DNA from: Aedes albopictus
Lineage: Eukaryota > Arthropoda > Insecta > Diptera > Culicidae
Assembly (NCBI RefSeq): GCF_035046485.1
Contig: NC_085137.1
Coordinates: 38,422,566-38,486,565, forward strand
Length of the DNA stretch: 64,000 nucleotides
Direction of reading: 5' to 3'
Part shown: piece after piece, positions 12,284 through 21,667 of the stretch
Layout: each line of letters begins with the position of its first letter
Numbering within the stretch: position 1 is the first letter of the stretch
The notes under the pieces: generated by a model
Told to the model about the DNA's origin: nothing
The model's database searches: none
Seen by the model: the letters and a program-made list of their open reading frames with translations, nothing else
Program-made: the position numbers and the translations under genes

Positions 12284-15200
12284 CTATATAGGACGAATGT
12301 CCTGAATCGAATAATTACCTAAAAATTTGCCTTGCATATCTGCTAAATCATAGGTATTACTACCAGTTCTACATACTACACGACACTGTGTATACAGAGG
12401 AGCTAGTTTTGCACAAAAATTGTCCGACGCTTTCGATAGACAATAATTTCTTTTCCATACGATATCGCCAGCCCGAAAAACGGTCAGATTTTTGCTTCGG
12501 GTATTATAGTAATGGCTTTGGCGATTGTACGCTGCCGATAGCTCGCGCCCGACGATATCTTTGATTTTTTCGAACGTTTGAAACCGGGTACTCAGTTCAT
12601 CCGAAGCATCCGATGCATCGGTAGACGTTTCTTGGTATTGTTTACCGTATTTGATATGGTTTCGGCCGAAGAGAACGAAATAAGGAGATAGTTTGATGGA
12701 TTCATGTACGCTTGTATTTATGGAATACTCTATTATCTGTATATTACGATCCCAGTCCTTGTGTGAAGCATTTTCTCCTAACGAGGCCCGAATTGAAGAA
12801 ACAACTACTTTGTTCACACGCTCTGCGGGATTGTTTTGAGGATGATAAACGGCGTTTTTATGATGTTCAACCCCGTAGTTTTGTAGGAAATTTTGAAATT
12901 CTTTACTAATAAATTGACTTCCATTATCGGAAATAACAATCTGGGGGACACCAAACTTTAGGAAAACATGTTTCTCAATGAACTCACACATTCTTGAAGT
13001 ATCGGCACTTCTCATAGGATGTAGAAAGACGAATTTAGAGTACCAATCGGACACTACAAACAAGACCGTGTTGCCATTTTTGGAACGCGGCAATACACCA
13101 ATAAAATCCATCGAGATCACCTGAAATGGAAAATTGGCTACTTTAGGGTGGCCCATTGGTGCACGCGAATTCACATTTAGTGGCTTGGAGGCTTTACAAA
13201 CGGAACACGAACGAATGTACTCCTTGATCTCATTTCGCATATCCTTCCAAAAATAGTTTTCTGAGATACGATTTATGGTTTTTGATACTCCTAAATGCGC
13301 GACATCATCGTGATTCTTCCGTAAAATTTCTAATTTTTGATCGGGAGGAACAACAAGCTTCCAATTGTAGAGCAATCCCAAATTCGACTTTTGATAGCGG
13401 TAAAGTTTGCCATCACGAACCTGATATTCTCGAGACTGCGTGGGATCTTCCTGAATCAGCTTAAACAACTCATTGTACCAGGTCTGATATTTATCACCTA
13501 CAGTGATTTCCATGACACAGTTAATAGCCCTAGACAACGCGTCAGGCACGATATTGTGTTTGCCTTTTCTGTGGACAACCACAAAGTCGAACCCCTGGAG
13601 TTTTAACGCCCATCTCCCAAGTCTACCTGAGGGGTCTTTAAGGTTCATCAGCCATTTAAGTGACTCATGATCAGTAATTACCGTGAATTTTACTCCATCG
13701 ATATACAGCCTAAACTTTTCTACAGCATACAATACAGCCAAACATTCTCGTTCGGTACTACTGTATTTCCTCTCCGCAGCGGACAGCTTCTGACTCATAT
13801 ACGCGATCACCTTTTCTCCGTCAGTATGGTTTTGCCACAAAACGGCACCAACACCTACATCAGAAGCGTCGCATTGGACGTAAAACCCGAGATTGTAATT
13901 TGGACACGAGAGGAGAGGAGCTGAGCACAGAGCACTCTTGAGCTCTAAAAATGCTGTATTGGCTTCATTACTCCACGAAAATTTTCGTTTCGGGACTTTC
14001 AAAAGCTCAGTTATAGGCGCGATCAACGTAGAGAAATCCCGAATGAACCTACGGTACCAATTTACTAAACCGACGAGCCGTCGAACCTCTTTAACCGACG
14101 TAGGAGGCGGAAAGTCGACTATTGCTTTTATTTTGTCTGGATCCGTACGGATGCCATCCTGATCGACCACAAAACCTAAGTACTTCACAGACGGGGCACA
14201 AAACTGCGATTTATTCACGTTAATGGAAAGTTGAGCGGCTCTTAATCTCTTTGCGATCTCACGGAGAACCTCAATATGTTTTTCGAAAGAATCGGTAGCG
14301 ACTATGACGTCGTCTAAATACACAAAAGCAAATGGTTGGAGATCAACTCCAAGCACCTTGTCCATCAGACGACATTGTGTTTGTGGTGCATTATGAAGCC
14401 CGAAGGGCATCACAACGAATTCGAAAAGACCACGACCAGGCACTGTGAAAGCAGTTTTCTCGCGAGAACTGCGCTCCAATGGGATTTGCCAAAATGCATC
14501 TTTAAGATCTATTTTGGACACGTATCGAGTCCCTTCGAACCGACCTAGTATTCCCGCAATATGAGGCAAAGGATAAGCATCTTTCTTAGTTACATTATTC
14601 AATTTTCGTGAATCTAAACACAGACGCACGCTTCCGTCAGGCTTTTTGACTGACACAATCGGATTAGACCACGGACTGCTAGACGACTGAATTACTCCCA
14701 AATTCAACATACGATTCAATTCTTTGTCGATCTCTTTCTGCACGTACGGGGAAACAGGATAATATTTCTGTTTTATCGGATCGCTATTACCGGTGTCTAT
14801 GAAATGTTCTAACACAGAAGTACGCGTAAGATTTCCTTCAGTATACGGTAAAAATTCCTTTATGACCGTATCGAGCTCTTTCTGCTGTTCTGGGGTACAG
14901 GAGTAGATCTTAGGCTCACCTTCTGACGGCTTCTTGATCTCGGAGCTACAGATATTACCGAGGGTAGTAGGAGCGATTTTAAACGAGTTCCAAAAATCGA
15001 TGCCTAGCACTAGAGGATTAGCGACCGCCTCAGACAGAACCGTCAAGACAATCTCCGTTTTCCCCTCGAATGTGTATGGGATATAAGCACAATGTAAAAC
15101 GTTATGAACCGACCCATCTGCCGTAGCTATTGATGAATTGATTTGAAAAAGAGAAAGATCTAATTGCTTAGCTAAGTCATAGCACCCTCGGCCAAGGATG

Positions 15201-15397
15201 GAAACGGATGCACCTGAATCCAACAACCCTATCATCGGTTTACCGAAAACTTCTACACTCGCGTACGGCCGGTTGTCCTGTGGTTGGTACACAATCTCTA
15301 ATACATACGGCAATGAGAGATTCAAAAACGGCGCGGAACCAAGTGACCTCTCTACTGTCTTGATCCCGCTGGACGGTTTCCCGTGCAATTGGGACAA
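12284..15397 (-). CDS. pol: Gypsy Pol polyprotein (PR-RT-RNaseH-IN)
   Basis: An uninterrupted frame of 1,037 codons, read as a Gag-Pol fusion through the -1 shift at 15376-15382; it has no start codon of its own before that site. Residues are counted from 15397. The aspartic protease has active site D60-S-G-A and the conserved LGIDFW near 131-136. RT spans about 220-400, with catalytic D297 and the YLDD box at 360-363. RNase H has acidic residues D510, E551, D576 and D619. The integrase zinc site is H696, H701, C731, C734, and its DDE triad is D764, D824, E859 (35 residues between the last two). A basic C-terminal tail with a weak GPY/F-like module follows (about 975-1020). All key residues are present, so the protein should be active. 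No envelope domain follows. Confidence 0.95.
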   Translation of the reverse strand: MSQLHGKPSSGIKTVERSLGSAPFLNLSLPYVLEIVYQPQDNRPYASVEVFGKPMIGLLDSGASVSILGRGCYDLAKQLDLSLFQINSSIATADGSVHNVLHCAYIPYTFEGKTEIVLTVLSEAVANPLVLGIDFWNSFKIAPTTLGNICSSEIKKPSEGEPKIYSCTPEQQKELDTVIKEFLPYTEGNLTRTSVLEHFIDTGNSDPIKQKYYPVSPYVQKEIDKELNRMLNLGVIQSSSSPWSNPIVSVKKPDGSVRLCLDSRKLNNVTKKDAYPLPHIAGILGRFEGTRYVSKIDLKDAFWQIPLERSSREKTAFTVPGRGLFEFVVMPFGLHNAPQTQCRLMDKVLGVDLQPFAFVYLDDVIVATDSFEKHIEVLREIAKRLRAAQLSINVNKSQFCAPSVKYLGFVVDQDGIRTDPDKIKAIVDFPPPTSVKEVRRLVGLVNWYRRFIRDFSTLIAPITELLKVPKRKFSWSNEANTAFLELKSALCSAPLLSCPNYNLGFYVQCDASDVGVGAVLWQNHTDGEKVIAYMSQKLSAAERKYSSTERECLAVLYAVEKFRLYIDGVKFTVITDHESLKWLMNLKDPSGRLGRWALKLQGFDFVVVHRKGKHNIVPDALSRAINCVMEITVGDKYQTWYNELFKLIQEDPTQSREYQVRDGKLYRYQKSNLGLLYNWKLVVPPDQKLEILRKNHDDVAHLGVSKTINRISENYFWKDMRNEIKEYIRSCSVCKASKPLNVNSRAPMGHPKVANFPFQVISMDFIGVLPRSKNGNTVLFVVSDWYSKFVFLHPMRSADTSRMCEFIEKHVFLKFGVPQIVISDNGSQFISKEFQNFLQNYGVEHHKNAVYHPQNNPAERVNKVVVSSIRASLGENASHKDWDRNIQIIEYSINTSVHESIKLSPYFVLFGRNHIKYGKQYQETSTDASDASDELSTRFQTFEKIKDIVGRELSAAYNRQSHYYNTRSKNLTVFRAGDIVWKRNYCLSKASDNFCAKLAPLYTQCRVVCRTGSNTYDLADMQGKFLGNYSIQDIRPI

Positions 15398-16758
15398 GAC
15401 TGCATCGATTTACCTTCCAAACCACAGCGGTGACAAAAGAACTTCTTCGGCTGTTGGCAGTTACGCCAATGATGACCAGTGTTCTTGCAATTGAAGCATT
15501 TACCGGCAAATTCTCTTATCGCGAAACAATCTACCATCGTCTGAGAGAGTTGAGCTACATCTGGTTCATCTTCCACTACTGCTACAGGCATGGTTACAGG
15601 GCATTGTTGGGCTTGTGAGGGAACAAACTCACAATTCACTGCATTATATTGCGAAGCTACCTGCATAGATGTATTTGGATTGTTCCTGGCAACAACATCT
15701 GCATTGTCTATTCTACCCTGGGCACAACAGACATGATTGTTTGGTGGATTCAAATTTTGGAAACAATGGACCGGTTCGGTAGGCTGTGCTCGCCACTGCT
15801 GGCTACTAGCCTGTCTATCCACCTGAGAACAATTGTAGATTTCGGATCGAGTATTGGCACGATTTGCACAATAGCCTGCTGCAGATGGTTGAGCACAAAC
15901 TGCCCAATTCGCAGCGGCCTGCGATTGTAAAGGAGACATCGATGTATCATGGCGATTTTGGAACAAAGAAGCATCTCTGGGGTCTTTGAATTGCGCATCG
16001 CCATATGCTTCAAAGTGATCATTGGAACTTAGCGGAAATTTTGGAAAACCGCTTGCCAGGCCATCAAAGTGGACCTCATTTACTCGCGATTTCGGCACAT
16101 TGATTCTACCCTGCAATGAAGGTTCTGCCAGAGGAAACTGGCTCATTCTCCTTCGACGCAAAATCTCCCTGCTCTTTTCTAGACCCTCACAGAACTGCCC
16201 TAATTCCGCGATAGTTTCAATTTGACCTTCCGGGATTCGGTTCAAGTAGAAATCATCAAGATTCCGAATCAGGTACTCTAATTTCATCTCTTCTGTCTTA
16301 CGCCTTCTTAGCTTTTTGAATAATAACTCCATGCAAGCGTAATAGATCCCGAAACTTTCTCCTGGTTGTTGTAATCGCGATTGTAACTGTCTTTCGATCA
16401 AATAATCATTATCGGCCTTTGTGAACTGCTGTAAAAACTCCTCTTTTAACGTAAGCCAAGAGACAAATCTGTCTTTGAATGCGCGATACCAAATCAACGG
16501 ATTACCGCCGAGCAATTCGCCAAAACACTCATAAAGCTCATACCGCGAAACGCGATACAGCGCTGCTTTCCGTTCGACTGTTTCAATGAAATCAGCCACG
16601 CTCAAATTACCGTTCTCGTTGTCGAATCTAATTCCCCATTTCGTCGGTGGTACATATCGCACATTTCGGTTATAACTACCACTAACACCTGCCTCGAAAT
16701 CATCAAAATTCATATCGTTTATCAAACCATCGATTGATCTGTTATTCTGCTCCATCAT
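15352..16758 (-). CDS. gag: Gypsy Gag (nucleocapsid) protein
   Basis: A 468-residue frame from the ATG at 16756-16758; a second ATG follows directly. The frame is open for 13 codons upstream without an ATG, so this is the likely start. The N-terminal half is helical and charged, as in retrotransposon capsids. The middle is rich in Gln, Asn and Ala. Near the C terminus is a zinc knuckle CFNCKNTGHHWRNC (C-X2-C-X4-H-X4-C), followed by a second one, CHRCGLEGKSMQSC, in which the expected His is Lys. A short CPNC follows. The stop (15352-15354) lies about 20 nt past the frameshift site. Gag should package the RNA and form the particle. The pol frame overlaps its last codons. Confidence 0.92.
   Translation of the reverse strand: MMEQNNRSIDGLINDMNFDDFEAGVSGSYNRNVRYVPPTKWGIRFDNENGNLSVADFIETVERKAALYRVSRYELYECFGELLGGNPLIWYRAFKDRFVSWLTLKEEFLQQFTKADNDYLIERQLQSRLQQPGESFGIYYACMELLFKKLRRRKTEEMKLEYLIRNLDDFYLNRIPEGQIETIAELGQFCEGLEKSREILRRRRMSQFPLAEPSLQGRINVPKSRVNEVHFDGLASGFPKFPLSSNDHFEAYGDAQFKDPRDASLFQNRHDTSMSPLQSQAAANWAVCAQPSAAGYCANRANTRSEIYNCSQVDRQASSQQWRAQPTEPVHCFQNLNPPNNHVCCAQGRIDNADVVARNNPNTSMQVASQYNAVNCEFVPSQAQQCPVTMPVAVVEDEPDVAQLSQTMVDCFAIREFAGKCFNCKNTGHHWRNCQQPKKFFCHRCGLEGKSMQSCPNCTGNRPAGSRQ
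15376..15382 (-). promoter_or_regulatory. -1 ribosomal frameshift site GGGAAAC
   Basis: In gag frame the transcribed strand reads G GGA AAC, a perfect X XXY YYZ heptamer, within the short window where both frames are open. The pol frame has a TAA 31-33 nt upstream of the heptamer, and gag stops shortly downstream. Slippage to GGG AAA continues directly into pol (CCG TCC AGC). A downstream stimulatory structure is expected, but I did not resolve one. Confidence 0.85.
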
Positions 16759-16848
16759 GTACACAACACACAAAATAATAACTTCCAAACAGAACACAAA
16801 CTAATTTGAATAAAAATCAACTAAAAATCTACCGGGACACGGCCTCGG

Positions 16849-16866
16849 GCCCCACGTTGGGCGCCA
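16849..16866 (-). other. Primer binding site for tRNA-Lys(CTT)
   Basis: On the transcribed strand TGGCGCCCAACGTGGGGC begins 3 nt (AAT) after the 5' LTR. It is a perfect 18-nt complement to the 3' end (with CCA) of the tRNA-Lys genes at 21070-21142 and 58161-58233. Confidence 0.93.
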
Positions 16867-16869
16867 AAT

Positions 16870-18077
16870 TGTAACGTTTTCTCCCGGTGGGACCACAGAA
16901 ACCTCCAGCAAAAATAACGAATGCCCGAATTGCAGCAAAATCTCGTTGGAAAAATTCCAGCTTATGCGCCAATCCAAAAGTTGGATTGCCGGAACCTCAA
17001 TTTAGGTTGCCCGCTAGCTGTCGGCCAGTCGTAGGTCCGACCACACTTGATTCTATGGAGAAGCTGTTCAAAACACCGTAGCACAAAATAATAAAACAAA
17101 ATCAATAATCAGAAAAAAAAACTACTATATTAATCAAAGTGTTCTCACCCACATTAAACTACTGCGTATATTGGCCAATTTTCAAAGAACTAATTCACAT
17201 TTAGAGCTTAAAATTCTAGGTGATACTCTAACTACGCGCAAACCATATGCCAGAAACTAAAAAAGTTCGTGCACGATTACTGGCTTTTCACTTTTTTTTT
17301 CATGCATGCATGCCACTTATCTGGTTTTCCGCGACGACCTATTCACGCGAGGCAGGAACAGACAGCAACAACGATCTGCACTGGTCCGCCGGTCAGTCGG
17401 GTCTTCCAGGATACAATAAAAACCGACTGCGTTTCAGGGCACTGCACAAAAAGGTCGCAATTACTAAACGGCTTTGGTTCACACACAGGATGACTTACGT
17501 CGGTTTGTAGTCACGTGCACAAATCTTCTCCCTTCACATGCAAAGTAGGTAGCTCAGGAAATCTGCAGCTTGCGGATCAAAATCGATGCAACCAAAAGCA
17601 CACACGTATCGGTGGACACCGGTGGGATGGCGACTAGTTGGGAAAAATAACCTGATATAACTCTTCTTCTGGTTTCATGCAATGAAAATTACAATTTGAG
17701 AAACCAGGCCCTCAGCGAGTTGAACTCCACCTCGGTGCCGCCGGCTTCGTTGGGGTTGCAGGTAGGCTGGTTGCTGCTCGACTGGACTGGGTCCCTCGTC
17801 GGCTTCAGCACGGTTGCTGGACACACAACCACTGTGCTCCTTTGCAGGTAGGATCTGCTCTGCTAGCTGCTCTGGAGGCTGGACTGTTCTTCGTCACAGG
17901 TTTGCACACAATGATCTCGGTTTGCGTTATGAGGCCTCTATTTATATCATTTGCGCGGAGGCTTTCCTACCTACTTTGAGACGCAAAAGTTTGTGGTTGG
18001 CGGGAACACTTATATTTTAATAACCAATCAGAGGCAAGCAGATTTTGCGCACAGTGCTTGGAACAATTATCGTTACA
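16870..18077 (-). repeat. 5' LTR of the gypsy element
   Basis: 1,208 bp, the same sequence as the LTR at 10740-11947 as far as I can compare by eye. It contains the promoter that should drive gag-pol. It is followed on its outer side by the GCCT target duplication. Confidence 0.95.
17939..17946 (-). promoter_or_regulatory. TATA box in the 5' LTR
   Basis: The transcribed strand reads TATAAATA about 130 bp into the LTR. An initiator-like TCATTG lies about 30 nt downstream with a putative start near 17912. That would make U3 about 165 bp and leave a very long R-U5. Start site is inference. Confidence 0.6.
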
Positions 18078-18675
18078 GCCTTTAGACGGGGTATAGTTTG
18101 AGCATTTTTGTAATTATTGTTTCGTGGAATATCATTTTTTTATATTTTTGGCTGATATTTAGGAGTGTTCTGCATATCTCAAAATGGTTTTCGGTGTATT
18201 TTAAAGCGTATTTACATTTTTTAAATCATTGAAAAATTGATGTTTTAGTCACCTTTTAGAAGTCATTGTTTATTTTGTATTGAATCGCTACAATTAACAT
18301 ATTTTAATTTTTTCTTAAATCATTCTATCCTTGTTTAATAGTTTAAGGGAATCGAATACACTCTAAAATTATTTTTCTAAAAATTACAAGGAAAATAAAA
18401 TTTTCTATGAAAAAAATTTAAAATAATAATATTTCAACAATAATCATAAAATCTCAAAATGTTTTCATCCCGAAAAATCCGTTCCTCAAATAGGCTTTCA
18501 GGAAAAATATAAAAGTGTGGGAATGTTCAAAAATAAAAATTAGAAAAATCAAAAACTGAAATTCACGAAATCGAGAACTAAAAAGAGTCATCTTCCAAAA
18601 CATGTTCAAATCGATTTTGGATGACGAAAAATGATATTTAGATCAACATCAAAAATTTGGGTATTAGAGGGTTAA
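18078..18675. mobile_element. piggyBac-like MITE, main part
   Basis: Resumes after the gypsy target duplication (GCCT, 18078-18081) and ends with the inverted terminus GGGTATTAGAGGG then TTAA (18672-18675). The uninterrupted element would be about 610 bp, AT-rich and non-coding. The gypsy element hit it about 23 bp from its left tip, so this element is older than the gypsy insertion. Confidence 0.75.
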
Positions 18676-19189
18676 AGTTGATTTCAGAATTATGCTCGAA
18701 ACTTCTTAAAGTAGGTCAGAAGCTCCCCAGTTGAGTTAGAACGTTTAGTATTAAGTCTATGGTTTTATGCTTGGACTCATGAGATTCGCTAGACCTTCTC
18801 TTTGAAGCTATAGCAGAAACAATCTTCAGCGGTAGCGCTAGAAATTTCTCAAAGATTCCCGCTAGTACGAATTCTTCTTCATTTTTTTCAATGTCATGAA
18901 TTCTGAGCATATCTGAAATCATAAATCTTAAAAAAAAACTTCAACAATGACATAATTACTGCACATTTGTAAATCCGGTCCTGCACTAATGCCAATAGAA
19001 AAGCTATCACAGAATCGTCATTGATTTCAATTTGGTTTTGCTGTTATAAGGTTTTACCATGTTAATCTAAATACGGTAAAACTGGGTATTTGCGTAATTC
19101 CGATCCAATTCGGATAACCAGCAACCCTACCTCCCCGTGGCACCGACGTGACGTGACCCCGTGGGTCTACAAGCAACCTTAGCATCGGG
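18676..19189. other. No gene seen
   Basis: Nothing recognisable. A short minus-strand frame at 18716-18922 has no known motif and is not called. Confidence 0.45.
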
Positions 19190-19890
19190 TAAACGGAATC
19201 GCAAATTGACTACGTACTGATTGACAGACGGCACTTCTCCGATATTATCGACGTCAGGACTTATCGTGACGCTAACATCGTCTCTGACCACTACCGATAA
19301 TGGTCAAACTGCGCCCAAAGCTTTCCGTCATCAGCAATGTGCGATACCGGCGACCGCCACGGTACAACATAGAGCGACTGAAGCAGGCAGGTATGCCAGA
19401 CGAGAGCGTGCTCGATATGGCCCCTTTAGAGAACTACGGAAGTATAGTAAAAGCAGCCATCAACGAAGTAGCCGAAAGCATGGTATGGTAGGTACGTAGA
19501 ACGGAGTCAACAGAGCCAATGGTTCGACGGGGAATGCAGATTGAGTTCGGAGGCAATTCGGGCGGCAATGCTGCAGCAAGGAACCCGGCAGAACGTGTAA
19601 CGTTACAAACAGAAGCGAAAACAGCGAAAACGCATCTTTCGGGAGAGAACCGCCGCCTGGAAGAAGCGGAATTCGAGGAAATGAAATTGCAGTGCGTTTT
19701 TAAGAAAAAATAAACATGGAAGTTCTACCTACCAGGATCTCAACGCATCTCGGAACGGCTTCGTGCCGCGAGTCGTAATTTGTAGCGATAAAGATGGTAG
19801 TCTCATGACGAGTGTATACGTGAGGTAATTGAAAGATGGAAACAGTAGTTTGATGAACACCTGGATGGCAACAAAGACTACGTCAGTAGA
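19190..19890 (+). pseudogene. Non-LTR retrotransposon endonuclease/linker fragment
   Basis: Degraded part of a LINE ORF2. One frame has the end of an APE-type endonuclease (QIDYVLIDRRHFSDIIDV, then a SDHY motif, the conserved catalytic SDH of this fold). A stop and a one-base shift near 19296 follow. The next frame reads the linker (MVKLRPKLSV... RYNIERLKQ). Further on, more shifted frames carry remnants ending with EVIERWKQ and FDEHLDGNKDYV. These are linker motifs of RTE-like mosquito LINEs. It stops before the RT core, so both ends are lost. The RT-end fragment at 1-540 may be the same family. Confidence 0.75.
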
Positions 19891-20609
19891 GCAGAGGACG
19901 GATCTATGTATCTCTCACTGTAAGCTAGGGTTAAATAAATGTCAAATACCCTCTGAACGCTACTGTTCGACTGCAGTGAATGCACATGACAAGGAACACA
20001 TCACGACTTGGCGCTAGATGTGACGTAACATCCATGACTGCAGTCAGTACAGCCCCATCAGTAGCTCAGTAGTCGCTGTTGGTAGTGAAAACAACCAACC
20101 AGCTGAGCTGAGGGACGATCAATTAGTTACGCTACCTTCTATGACAGCGACGACGACGAACAGCGCTTTTAGATTATGGCTTAAGCAGACTTTCAAAATC
20201 GCGACTCTACCATTCGTCGAACAAGAAATCGGACCTTCGTTCGGTGGTGGTGCTCTATTGTCTGTCTCTTCTCAATACTAAGTCGGTCGCGGCACACAAA
20301 TTAAACATTGCTGCCATCGTCGTCGTCGTCGACACCGGCCGAAAATCTCTCGCGGGCAAGGGCTTAGTCATGCGTGAACAACACCGCTTTGGATCTGACT
20401 TTTGCGTTGCTACTGGAACGGTTCAACTTGAAATCATCAACCGAATCGGGGTGTAATTACTGCGCTGCGCAGACGTCTTATTGCTCCCTAACTATCGGAC
20501 AAATTGGAAGCAGGTAATTAGTTAAAATCTGGGACAGAAGTTTAGTTCCACTTGATATCGTTAAGTGGACTTGATTCTCTTTGGGAAGAATAAAAAAAAA
20601 TATCGAGAC
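19891..20609. other. No gene seen; contains a (CGT)n run
   Basis: Low-repeat sequence with a short (CGT)n run near 20317-20331. The 70-codon frame at 20244-20456 has no recognisable motif. Confidence 0.45.
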
Positions 20610-20708
20610 TCCTTCGAGCCGGATTTGAACCAGCGACCTATGGATTACTATTCGACCTTGAAGGGTTTCAACTACAGTCCACCGCTCTACCAACTGAGCT
20701 ATCGAAGG
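20610..20708 (-). tRNA. tRNA-Tyr (GTA) with a 26-nt intron
   Basis: Exons match those of the gene at 1523-1621. The intron (20646-20671) is also 26 nt and at the same position, differing at two bases. A T9 run follows on the transcribed strand (about 20591-20600), a pol III terminator. Two intact copies in opposite orientation 19 kb apart fit a dispersed functional tRNA-Tyr set. Confidence 0.95.
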
Positions 20709-20830
20709 GATATGATGTGAAGTCAAACAATTGTCATTTTGATACGACATCATTCAAAAATGTTAAATTTAATGGATTCGTGTAAAAAACATAGTTACAT
20801 ATGGAGCTACACCAATGTAAATAATGACAA

Positions 20831-21010
20831 TTCTTCATTACACCATTAGCTCATTTGGTCGGGTGTTACATGAGCATGAAAAGGAAGGCAACAAGATCGA
20901 TAAAGTAGAATCTATGATCCGTCGTTTTCGAGCATGCGTGTGGTCTGTCCAAATGACTTGAGAAGTGTCAAACATTTCTTGGCTAGTTTTGTTGGTGATT
21001 GAAGAAGAAT
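20831..21010. mobile_element. MITE of the tRNA-flanking family, copy 1
   Basis: Begins ATTCTTCATTACACCA and ends with TTGTTGGTG-ATTGAAGAAGAAT. Internal words GGTCGGGTGTTACATGAGC and GACTTGAGAAGTGTCAAACA are shared with copies at 23241-23682, 42541-42747 and 56980-58110. No coding capacity. It lies between tRNA-Tyr and tRNA-Lys. Confidence 0.75.
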
Positions 21011-21069
21011 AGCATGAAACGAGCTCACTCATTAATATCGTGGGTTGGAAATCAAGCAAAATAATATCA

Positions 21070-21142
21070 CGCCCAACGTGGGGCTCGAACCCACGACCCT
21101 GAGATTAAGAGTCTCATGCTCTACCGACTGAGCTAGCCGGGC
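21070..21142 (-). tRNA. tRNA-Lys (CTT)
   Basis: 73 nt. Acceptor GCCCGGC/GTTGGGC (one G-T pair), D arm GCTC-GAGC, anticodon loop CTCTTAA, T arm GTGGG-TTCGAGC-CCCAC. A short T run follows on the transcribed strand. It appears identical to the plus-strand copy at 58161-58233. Its 3' end is the exact partner of the gypsy PBS at 16849-16866. Confidence 0.96.
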
Positions 21143-21225
21143 AGATGAGAATTAATAGAAGCTTACACACTTCACATGATATATGTAGGTACCATTCAGG
21201 ATACGAAAACGATTCCAAAATATTT

Positions 21226-21242
21226 CGCCCCCGGGTGGACTC

Positions 21243-21294
<52 letters not shown>

Positions 21295-21299
21295 AAGGC
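21226..21299 (-). tRNA. tRNA-Asn (GTT)
   Basis: 74 nt. Acceptor GCCTTCG with CGGGGGC (two G-T pairs), anticodon loop CTGTTAA, T arm GGTGG-TTCGAGT-CCACC. A TTTT lies just downstream. The same sequence recurs at 22462-22535 and 56720-56793. Confidence 0.96.
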
Positions 21300-21621
21300 G
21301 ATGTGATAAAGTAGAACATGGAACACACGAAAAAATATGTATTAATGAAAATTCATTTTCCACACGATTCAACCAAGTCCTCGTAAAGAACGGAAGACAA
21401 CACCTGGAACCTCCAGAAAATTAATGAGCTAAGCACTTGCTTTCCGCGTCTGACGCCAATACAACGCCGACCAACGCAACGGAGCGGATGTAATCAAGTC
21501 GCTAATGAGAAACTGCGATTATGCATCCTCGAATGATCCTCCTTCACCTGCAGGCTGCACCAACAGCAGCAGAGATTTCGCCGCGCACCTAATGAGACAA
21601 AAAGGATGCAGTAAGGTGCGA

Positions 21622-21639
21622 TGACGTCGACTATAAATA
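21622..21639 (+). promoter_or_regulatory. Possible core promoter: CRE-like site and TATA box
   Basis: TGACGTCG (21622-21629) is a near-perfect cAMP-response element. Two bases later comes TATAAATA (21632-21639). The surrounding kilobase is unusually free of repeats. A start near 21665-21670 is expected. This is a motif match only; no expression evidence is visible. Confidence 0.4.
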
Positions 21640-21667
21640 AACTTAGCGTTTTCCCCCGAGCACATCA

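Larger units (their letters stand above)
10740..18077 (-). mobile_element. Complete Ty3/gypsy LTR retrotransposon
   Basis: A 7,338-bp element transcribed on the minus strand. It has two 1,208-bp LTRs that appear identical and start TGTAACG and end CGTTACA, so the terminal 7 bases are inverted. A 4-bp target duplication GCCT lies at 10736-10739 and 18078-18081. In transcription order it has the 5' LTR, a tRNA-Lys PBS, gag, a -1 frameshift site, pol (PR-RT-RNaseH-IN), a 3' untranslated stretch, a PPT and the 3' LTR. There is no env-like frame. Domain order RT-RNaseH-IN places it in Ty3/gypsy. Long LTRs, a Lys primer and a gag-pol -1 shift recall the Osvaldo group, but I have not aligned it. Intact frames and matching LTRs argue for a very recent insertion. 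Confidence 0.95.
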
